Shown: positions 8,114 through 13,400 of the stretch, in pieces | Layout: each line of letters starts with the position of its first letter | Numbering within the stretch: position 1 is the stretch's first letter | Assembly (NCBI GenBank): GCA_023426425.1 | Contig: JAFAAT010000134.1 | Location: forward strand, 1 to 16,151 | DNA: 16,151 nt | Direction: 5' to 3' | Origin: Bacteroidota bacterium | GTDB lineage: Bacteria; Bacteroidota; Bacteroidia; Chitinophagales; Chitinophagaceae | Position numbers and translations under genes: made by a program | Notes under the pieces: generated by a model | Databases searched by the model: none | Told to the model about the DNA's origin: nothing | The model's input: only the letters and a program-made list of their open reading frames with translations

Positions 8114-8629
8114 ATGCAAGAACAAAATAGAAATCCACAACAGGGGAACTCACCAGCAGGTCAGAACGATAAGCTAAACACCAATAACCCAGGCACCTCA
8201 GGCGCGTCCAAAGGCAATGATGATTACCGTCGTGAGGGAGTTCACCTCGGCGCATCTTCATCAGGCTCCTCTCCAACGGAGGGGAACCGCTCGTCATCTG
8301 GTACAAGCTCCCGGGAAACATCAGCCACTAAGCAAAGTGGTGGCGGTGCCAGCGGTTACGATGTAAACCGTGAGATGCAACCGATCAAGGAACAACAGGA
8401 GCAAATGCATTCTGAACGTAACCAGGAGGATTTGCAAATAGAAAGGACTCAAACTCCAAGACCGGAGCCAGATCCGGGCAGGGAGAATCCTACTCCTGAT
8501 CCCACTCCGAATACACCCCAGAGAGAAACACCAGGACCTGAAACAAACCCCGGAACTACCGGTACAAGAGCCTCCGGAAATACTGGTGGCTGGAGCCAGA
8601 GCAGCTGGGATCCAAATTCAATACACTAA
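8114..8629 (+). CDS. Hypothetical intrinsically disordered Gly/Ser/Pro-rich protein
   Basis: I do not recognise a family for this 171-residue protein. It has three zones. The first is an N-terminal Gln/Asn/Gly/Ser-rich part (1-80). The second is a charged, probably helical segment rich in Gln and Glu (about 85-112, MQPIKEQQEQMHSERNQED). The third is a Pro/Thr/Glu part with repeated PxPxP-like spacing (about 113-150), ending in a Gly/Trp/Ser tail. Glycine is about 12 percent, and there is no Cys, no Phe and almost no hydrophobic stretch, so no fold, signal peptide or membrane segment is expected. This composition recalls hydrophilins and other desiccation or stress proteins, but that is only a composition argument. 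The ATG at 8114 is the first in a long open frame. Divergent from the Rcp1-like regulator. The stop is TAA. Confidence 0.6.
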   Translation: MQEQNRNPQQGNSPAGQNDKLNTNNPGTSGASKGNDDYRREGVHLGASSSGSSPTEGNRSSSGTSSRETSATKQSGGGASGYDVNREMQPIKEQQEQMHSERNQEDLQIERTQTPRPEPDPGRENPTPDPTPNTPQRETPGPETNPGTTGTRASGNTGGWSQSSWDPNSIH

Positions 8630-8638
8630 AAAATAATT

Positions 8639-9017
8639 ATGATAAGGAGAATATTATCGGCACTAACTGGTTCGATGTCAGCTACGAAAGTGAACTCGCC
8701 CGAAGGCACTGACAAAGAATACAGCATCAATTGCTACCGCGCACAGAGAAAAGGCAGTGAAGGCCCGAGAAGCTGGCAAGGAAGGGATTTGGACAGGACT
8801 CCCTCACCTTCCGCAGGACCGGATTCTCCGGATGTGCAGTTTTGCCGCTCCTTCTAAACATATTTTACTACCTATTACTTTGATAACACAACCCAAAATA
8901 CTTGAAGCAAAAGATCCGGATGTTCTTACAACAATGATCTGGGAACACCCGGATCTGTTTGCCAACAGTTTTAAGGTTACAGTGTTTGATAAGCTTGTAT
9001 TTATATCATCATTGTAA
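8639..9017 (+). other. Doubtful ORF region, possibly a decayed gene
   Basis: This stretch fills most of the 400-nt gap before the DUF892 gene. One frame (8639-8857, 72 codons, ATG nine nt after the previous stop) starts plausibly with MIRRILSALTGS but ends in a Pro/Ser/Arg-rich part unlike a folded protein. A second, overlapping frame is open from 8694 to a TAA at 9015-9017. Its text is more protein-like, with AHREKAVKAREAGKEGIW near the start and DPDVLTTMIWEHPDLF near the end, but it has no good start codon. Joining the first frame's start to the second by a single frameshift near 8705-8715 would make one ORF of about 125 codons. I recognise no family. It may be a frameshifted gene or chance ORFs. 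Confidence 0.25.
8958..8988 (+). promoter_or_regulatory. Possible promoter for the DUF892 gene
   Basis: A TTTG at 8958-8961 is followed after exactly 19 nt by AGTGTTTG at 8981-8988. The TTTG core of the -7 element and the spacing fit the Bacteroidota form, but the TA dinucleotide is not present. The implied leader is about 36 nt. Confidence 0.25.
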
Positions 9018-9030
9018 AACCAATTATTCT

Positions 9031-9870
9031 ATGAAAAAATCACGCAGCCAGTCATCAGGACGCGGAACTTCAAATCGTTCAACATCAACAAGCAAATCCT
9101 CATCGGGCCGCAGCACCGCAGGATCAAAGAAATCTGCTTCTACAAGTAGCAGCAGGTCTTCTTCAAATGGACGCTCCTCAGGCAGTTCGTCCAGCCGTTC
9201 CAACACCGGAAGCAAGTCAGCACCAGGTAGCAAGAGCTCATCACGTGCATCTTCTAACGGCCGCGCATCATCCAACGGCCGTGCAACAACCGCATCATCC
9301 AGAAAATCATCCACCAGCAGCCGCTCGAAAAAGGCTACGAACCCACGCGAAGATTTGCAGGATGTATTGGTAGATGGGTTGAAAGACATCTACTATGCAG
9401 AAAAGCAAATGGCCAGGAACCTGAAGAAACTAGTGAAGGCAGCCTCAAGCGAAGAATTGCGCGAGTGCTTCGAAACACACCAGGAGCAAACAGAAAACCA
9501 GATCAGCATGCTGGAACAAGCATTCCAGGCGCTGGAAATGCGCCCCAGCGGCAAGAAGTGCCCCGCTATGGATGGCCTTGTTGAAGAAGCAAAGGAACAT
9601 CTCGAGGAACTGAGCAAGGGTCCTGCACGTGATGCTGCGCTAATAGCTGGTGCTCAAAAAGCAGAACACTATGAAATTGCCGCATACGGCTCTCTGCGTG
9701 CCTTCGCAAGATCGCTGGGCCTCTCCGAATGTGAACAGATCTTCGACCAGATTCTTCAACAGGAGTCCGAGACCGACGAACTGCTTACTCAAGTAGCCAT
9801 GACTGTTAACGAAGAAGCACTGGCAGGTGCGGAAATGGAAATGACCGAAATGGAAGAAGAGCAAATGTAA
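9031..9870 (+). CDS. DUF892 (YciF-like) ferritin-fold protein with a long basic Ser-rich N-terminal tail
   Basis: The protein has 279 residues from the ATG at 9031; the frame is open further upstream, but without a good start. Residues 1-105 are almost only Ser, Arg, Lys, Gly, Thr and Ala, with SR/RS and NGRASS repeats (about 75-85). Residues 106-275 form the DUF892 domain, a four-helix ferritin-like bundle. It starts at REDLQDVLVDGLKDIYYAEK and carries acidic/His motifs in each helix (Glu124, ETHQEQTEN at 148-156, KAEHYEIAAYGSL at 210-222, QESETDELL at 244-252), consistent with a di-iron site. Typical DUF892 proteins are about 160-170 residues, so the tail is extra. Members are stress-linked in other bacteria; the reaction is not established. 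The basic tail suggests nucleic-acid binding, by inference. A terminator follows. Confidence 0.85.
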   Translation: MKKSRSQSSGRGTSNRSTSTSKSSSGRSTAGSKKSASTSSSRSSSNGRSSGSSSSRSNTGSKSAPGSKSSSRASSNGRASSNGRATTASSRKSSTSSRSKKATNPREDLQDVLVDGLKDIYYAEKQMARNLKKLVKAASSEELRECFETHQEQTENQISMLEQAFQALEMRPSGKKCPAMDGLVEEAKEHLEELSKGPARDAALIAGAQKAEHYEIAAYGSLRAFARSLGLSECEQIFDQILQQESETDELLTQVAMTVNEEALAGAEMEMTEMEEEQM

Positions 9871-9902
9871 TTTCCCGCGTAGATACGTTCTGCGTACAAT
9901 AG

Positions 9903-9935
9903 AGGGTGACGCTGTTTCTCAGTGTTACCCTTTTT
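9903..9935 (+). terminator. Rho-independent terminator after the DUF892 gene
   Basis: A 12-bp stem with two G-U pairs (9903-9914 with 9920-9931) closes a 5-nt loop (TTTCT) and runs straight into a T-run (9931-9935). It lies 32 nt after the DUF892 stop and separates that gene from the methyltransferase. Confidence 0.8.
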
Positions 9936-9980
9936 AATTTATTCTTGTTTTTGCAGTAGCTTTCAGAAAATAATAAAGCG

Positions 9981-10796
9981 ATGAACCAGACCGACGACTA
10001 CATCAGCATCAACAAAGCGCTGTGGAACGAGAAGACAAAGTTTCATGTCGATTCCGAGTTCTACAATATGCCCGCTTTCCTGGCCGGTGCTTCCACACTG
10101 CACGACATCGAGCTGAATTTGCTCGGTAACATATCCGGAAAAACAGTGCTCCATCTCCAGTGCCACTTCGGACAGGATTCTCTTTCGCTCACGCGTTTAG
10201 GAGCCAGGGTCACTGGAGTAGATCTTTCTGACGAGGCAATCACCCGTGCAACTGCACTTGCAGCATCCTTACAGCTTGATGCGGAGTTCATCTGCTGCAA
10301 TATTTATGATCTCCCAGAATTCCTCGATAAGCAGTTTGACATCGTTTTTACTTCCTACGGAACTATAGGATGGCTGCAGGACCTCGAGCGCTGGGCCAAA
10401 ATCATCAACAGATTTTTGAAGCCCGGAGGAGAATTCGTTTTTGCAGAGTTCCATCCGGTTATCTGGATGTTTGACAATGACATTAAACAAATAGAGTACT
10501 CCTACTTCAATAAGGAAGCCATCGTGGAAACGGAACAGGGGACCTACGCAGACAAGTCAGCACCAATCGCATTGCAATCCATCAGTTTCAATCACAGCCT
10601 GGCCGAAGTAATACAGTCATTGATAAACGCAGGCCTAACCCTCTCCACAATTCAGGAATTCGACTATTCCCCTTATGATGTCTTCCCGGGAATGGAAGAG
10701 ATCGAAAAAAATAAGTTCCGGATCGCAGCCTTCAAAGACAAGGTTCCCCTGGTATATGCATTAAAAGCAGTTAAGCAGTTGCGGCGCAGTTCTTGA
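9981..10796 (+). CDS. Class I SAM-dependent methyltransferase
   Basis: The protein has 271 residues and a Rossmann-type methyltransferase domain. Motif I is VLHLQCHFGQDSLSL (56-70), a variant of the usual VLDxGCGxG in which CHFGQ replaces GCGxG; this form is seen in a subgroup of Methyltransf_11/25-type enzymes. The acidic residue after beta-2 is Asp81 in VTGVDLSDEAI. The post-motif IV strand is FDIVFTSYGTIGWL (119-132), and the LKPGGEFVFAE motif (146-156) closes the core. The C-terminal third (FHPVIWMF and on) probably forms the substrate lid. The substrate is unknown. The ligase gene starts 28 nt after its stop, so the two may be co-transcribed. The position normally held by the ligase-associated exonuclease is occupied by this gene. 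The stop is TGA. Confidence 0.87.
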   Translation: MNQTDDYISINKALWNEKTKFHVDSEFYNMPAFLAGASTLHDIELNLLGNISGKTVLHLQCHFGQDSLSLTRLGARVTGVDLSDEAITRATALAASLQLDAEFICCNIYDLPEFLDKQFDIVFTSYGTIGWLQDLERWAKIINRFLKPGGEFVFAEFHPVIWMFDNDIKQIEYSYFNKEAIVETEQGTYADKSAPIALQSISFNHSLAEVIQSLINAGLTLSTIQEFDYSPYDVFPGMEEIEKNKFRIAAFKDKVPLVYALKAVKQLRRSS

Positions 10797-10824
10797 CGTG
10801 TCTGCTAGCTACTAACACCATCCT

Positions 10825-11181
10825 ATGCAACAGTTCGCCCAACTGGTTCAAACCTTACAGAACACCACTAAAACCAACGACAAGAAAGACGCGCTCGTCA
10901 ACTATCTTGCCACTGCTCCCGATACAGATAAAGTCTGGCTGATTGCACTGTTTACAGGAAGACGCCCCAAACGGCTGGTCAACTCAGGCATTCTTGCCTA
11001 CTGGGCACTGCAGAAGGCTAATCTTCCCGAGTGGCTGTTTAGCGAAAGCTATCATACGGTGGGCGATCTGGCAGAAACTATTACACTCATTCTACCTGCA
11101 CCGGTTTCAGAAGAAAATATTTCCCTTGCCGACGTGATGCTTCAGATCCGCAAGCTGGAGAAATCAACAGACGAAGAATAG
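10825..11181 (+). CDS. N-terminal fragment of the ATP-dependent DNA ligase (118 residues to the TAG)
   Basis: As ordinarily translated, only the first 118 residues would be made, from MQQFAQLVQTL to RKLEKSTDEE. They cover about half of the helical DNA-binding domain of the ligase, including the conserved GRRPKRLVNS and SYHTVGDLAETI segments, and carry no catalytic motif. Such a fragment should have no ligase activity and may not fold well. The start is 28 nt after the methyltransferase stop. Confidence 0.6.
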   Translation: MQQFAQLVQTLQNTTKTNDKKDALVNYLATAPDTDKVWLIALFTGRRPKRLVNSGILAYWALQKANLPEWLFSESYHTVGDLAETITLILPAPVSEENISLADVMLQIRKLEKSTDEE

Positions 11182-11322
11182 TACAGGTTCATAAACCATC
11201 TATGGACAACCCTGCGGAAGGACGCCTGTTTCGTCTTCAATAAAATTATTATCGGCGGTTTTAGGATTGGTGTTTCCCAAAACCTCGTCATCCAGGCTGT
11301 AGCACAATATGCTGGCAAAGAG

Positions 11323-12420
11323 GTGCAGGAGGTGGCCCACCTGATAAGTGGGAGCTGGGACCCCTACGAGATCTCTTTTGATAAGCTTATACACGAAAGC
11401 GAAGTTGAGGTGGATGCATCCAAGCCCTACCCGTTCTACCTGGCCTATGCACTGGAGGGTAATGCCTCCGAACTGGGGCACCCCAACGACTGGCAAATTG
11501 AATGGAAATGGGATGGCATTCGCGGACAGCTTATCAGGCGCAACGCCAGCCTTTTCCTCTGGTCTCGTGGTGAGGAATTGATCACAGACAGGTTCCCCGA
11601 AATCCAGTCTCTGTTCCATCTGCTACCCGATGGAGTCGTGCTCGACGGTGAAATCCTGTCCTACCGCGACCATCGGCCCCTTCCTTTCCAATACCTGCAG
11701 ACGCGTGTATCCAGGAAAACAGTCACTAAAAAGCAACTCACCGAAGCACCCGTTGTCTTTATGGCCTACGATCTTCTGGAATACAATGGCAAAGACCTGC
11801 GTAGTCTTCCTCTCAATGAGCGCCGCAAAATGCTCGAAGACTTTGTCAAAAACATCAACCACCCAAACATGGTCCTTTCTCCCACGGTTTCTTTCTCAGA
11901 CTGGTCCCAACTCAATACCGCCATGTCCACGGCTCGCGAAAGGGCCTGTGAAGGATTTATGCTAAAGCGGAAATCGAGTATCTATCAGGCAGGCCGCAGA
12001 AGAGGGGATTGGTGGAAATGGAAAATTGATCCGCTGTCGGTAGATGCAGTATTGATCTATGCACAAAAAGGCAGTGGCAAACGGGGCAACCTCTACACAG
12101 CTTACACCTTTGCAGTTCGCGATGGCGAGCAACTGGTACCATTCGCCCGCGCCTACTCGGGCCTCACAGATAAGGAAATCACAGAAGTTGATCGTTTCAT
12201 CCGGCAAAATAGTCTGGAGACCTTTGGCCCCGTCCGCACGGTAAAGCCCGAGCTAGTATTTGAAATCGGCTTTGAAGGTATAGCTGCTTCAAATCGCCAC
12301 AAATCAGGTGTAGCAGTACGCTTCCCGCGAATGCTTCGCTGGCGGCAGGATAAAAATGCCAGTGAAATCAATACCCTGGACGATCTGAAACAACTACTTA
12401 GTCAATACGGAACTGCCTGA
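11323..12420 (+). CDS. C-terminal part of the DNA ligase (adenylation and OB domains), possible restart product
   Basis: The only ATG/GTG/TTG codon in frame between the TAG and the catalytic domain is the GTG at 11323, which lies inside conserved sequence (GKEVQEVAHL). A product starting there would have 365 residues: the complete nucleotidyltransferase domain (motif I Lys at residue 62 of this piece) and the OB domain, but not the DNA-binding domain. The 47 conserved codons between 11182 and 11322 would be lost. No ribosome binding site is obvious. It would resemble a minimal ligase lacking the N-terminal clamp. I regard translation from here as unlikely but possible. Confidence 0.4.
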   Translation: MQEVAHLISGSWDPYEISFDKLIHESEVEVDASKPYPFYLAYALEGNASELGHPNDWQIEWKWDGIRGQLIRRNASLFLWSRGEELITDRFPEIQSLFHLLPDGVVLDGEILSYRDHRPLPFQYLQTRVSRKTVTKKQLTEAPVVFMAYDLLEYNGKDLRSLPLNERRKMLEDFVKNINHPNMVLSPTVSFSDWSQLNTAMSTARERACEGFMLKRKSSIYQAGRRRGDWWKWKIDPLSVDAVLIYAQKGSGKRGNLYTAYTFAVRDGEQLVPFARAYSGLTDKEITEVDRFIRQNSLETFGPVRTVKPELVFEIGFEGIAASNRHKSGVAVRFPRMLRWRQDKNASEINTLDDLKQLLSQYGTA

Positions 12421-12426
12421 AATGTG

Positions 12427-12981
12427 CTACTTCTGCGAATGCTTTCCTTCCCTCAGTTCCTCAAGCATCTTCTTGTTGAATGCCTCAAGGTCGTCAGGCT
12501 TTCTGCTGGTTACCAGACCATTGTCCACAATCACTTCCTTGTCTTCCCACTGCACACCGGCATTCTGAAGATCCGTCTTCAGCGATGGATATGATGTCAT
12601 TTTTCTGCCCTGCAGTGCCTTGGTCTCAATTAGCAATTGCGGACCGTGACATATCGCGGCAAGGGGTTTACGCTGCTCTAGGAAGTGGCGCGCAAACTCA
12701 ACAGCCTTAGAATTCATTCTCAGCTTATCAGGATTCATCACCCCGCCAGGCAACATCAGCATATCGTAGTCCTCAGGCCTTGCCTCGTCCACAGTCTTGT
12801 CTACCTCATACTCCTTTCCCCAATCTGTTTTGGCCCATGCCTTCACCTTCCCGCTCTGCGGAGAAATGATATGTACTTCAGCGCCCGCTTCTTTCAAAGC
12901 TTGCAGTGGTGAGGTGAGTTCTACTTCTTCAAATCCGTTTTCCGTCAGGATTGCTACTTTTTTAGCTTGATTATCTGCCAT
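12427..12981 (-). CDS. PfpI/DJ-1 family protein (type 1 glutamine amidotransferase-like fold)
   Basis: The protein has 184 residues and is of the PfpI/YhbO branch of the DJ-1 superfamily, whose members are reported as proteases, glyoxalases or deglycases. The nucleophile elbow is AAICHGPQ with Cys111 and the adjacent His112, and the conserved acidic residue is Glu18 in GFEEVEL. LMLPGGVMNPDKLR (75-88) is the typical PGG loop, and ALQGRKMTSYPSLKTDLQNA (122-141) and VTSRKPDDLEAF match the family. Length is normal and there is no signal peptide, so the protein is cytoplasmic. It is on the minus strand, and its TAG stop ends 6 nt from the ligase TGA, so it sits antisense between two genes that are usually neighbours in one operon. 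Confidence 0.9.
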   Translation of the reverse strand: MADNQAKKVAILTENGFEEVELTSPLQALKEAGAEVHIISPQSGKVKAWAKTDWGKEYEVDKTVDEARPEDYDMLMLPGGVMNPDKLRMNSKAVEFARHFLEQRKPLAAICHGPQLLIETKALQGRKMTSYPSLKTDLQNAGVQWEDKEVIVDNGLVTSRKPDDLEAFNKKMLEELREGKHSQK

Positions 12982-13063
12982 GAGATTTAGTTTTCTACCG
13001 TTGTCGACAAAAAAACTAAGCCGTTCACCCCTTACGTTTGATCTTCTCAGCGGATCCGTGTGT

Positions 13064-13276
13064 CTATCTCGACCTTTTCATACGGTATAGGAGAATATGG
13101 ATGGCAGCAACAGAACAGTGGAGAATGACGACGCCGATTATTATATCTATAGCTTCTGCACGTTCAGCTCCAGTACCCATAATACGAGGGAGGAAGGCAG
13201 CAGCAACACTCACACACGTGATCAAATAGAAAAGAAGGCTTTGTCGGATATGACTGTTGAACTTGGCGTTGATCAT
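13064..13276 (-). CDS. Hypothetical small membrane protein with two transmembrane helices
   Basis: This 70-residue ORF begins at the ATG at 13276 (a GTG lies one codon upstream) and ends in TAG. It has two hydrophobic helices (about 11-30, SLLFYLITCVSVAAAFL, and 41-63, IDIIIGVVILHCSVAAIHIL), a short polar loop (GTGAERAEA) and a basic C-terminus (RMKRSR). The layout predicts a hairpin with both ends in the cytoplasm. The hydrophobic pattern matches helix length well, which favours a real gene over a shadow. I recognise no family. It is divergent from the Lhr helicase, and the 82-nt gap to the PfpI gene on the same strand holds nothing else seen. Confidence 0.5.
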   Translation of the reverse strand: MINAKFNSHIRQSLLFYLITCVSVAAAFLPRIMGTGAERAEAIDIIIGVVILHCSVAAIHILLYRMKRSR

Positions 13277-13351
13277 CACAGCTATTTCACTCTGAAAGTT
13301 AGCTAATAGGCAGCACTTAAAAAAGCGCGCGTTTTCAAAGAGAAGTCCCTG

Positions 13352-13359
13352 TAATCTTG
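13352..13359 (+). promoter_or_regulatory. Possible -7 element for the helicase gene
   Basis: TAATCTTG has one mismatch to TAnnTTTG and would place a transcript start about 35 nt before the ATG at 13401. There is no clear -33 element at 19-21 nt; a T-run (13332-13335) lies at 16 nt. The rest of 13277-13400 shows nothing else. Confidence 0.25.
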
Positions 13360-13400
13360 CCGCGACAAATCAATTCTTTTCCAGGAAATCCTACTTTCAC

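Larger units (their letters stand above)
10825..12420 (+). pseudogene. ATP-dependent DNA ligase (ligase-associated DNA damage response type), interrupted by in-frame TAG at codon 119
   Basis: The frame from the ATG at 10825 to the TGA at 12418-12420 makes a full-length bacterial ATP-dependent ligase (530 residues plus the internal stop). TAG at 11179-11181 is the only break, and there is no frameshift. N-terminal DNA-binding domain motifs lie on both sides of it: FTGRRPKRLVNS before, and FVFNKIIIGGFRIGVS (136-151) after. The catalytic motifs follow: motif I KWDG with the adenylated Lys228, motif III LDGEI (273-277), motif IV EGFMLKR (376-382) and motif V WWKWK (396-400), then an OB-fold domain. 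The family seals nicks in a repair cluster with a Lhr-type helicase, an exonuclease and PdeM. TAG is an ordinary stop in neighbouring genes. The options are a recent nonsense mutation, a sequencing error, or readthrough. Confidence 0.85.

Noticed and set aside
9024..9389. A 121-codon minus-strand ORF rich in Asp, Glu and Leu opposite the DUF892 tail
   Set aside because: It is the complement of the Ser/Arg-rich tail coding sequence. Its low-complexity acidic composition is what that complement must give, and the plus-strand frame runs on into a real domain.
11202..11243. An ATG shortly after the ligase TAG as a restart site
   Set aside because: It is out of frame with the ligase and reaches a TAA after 13 codons, so it cannot rescue the downstream part.
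10825..12420. Genome-wide reassignment of TAG to an amino acid as the explanation of the ligase codon
   Set aside because: Eight neighbouring genes end with TAG at normal family lengths, including the helicase and the PfpI protein, so TAG is used as stop here.
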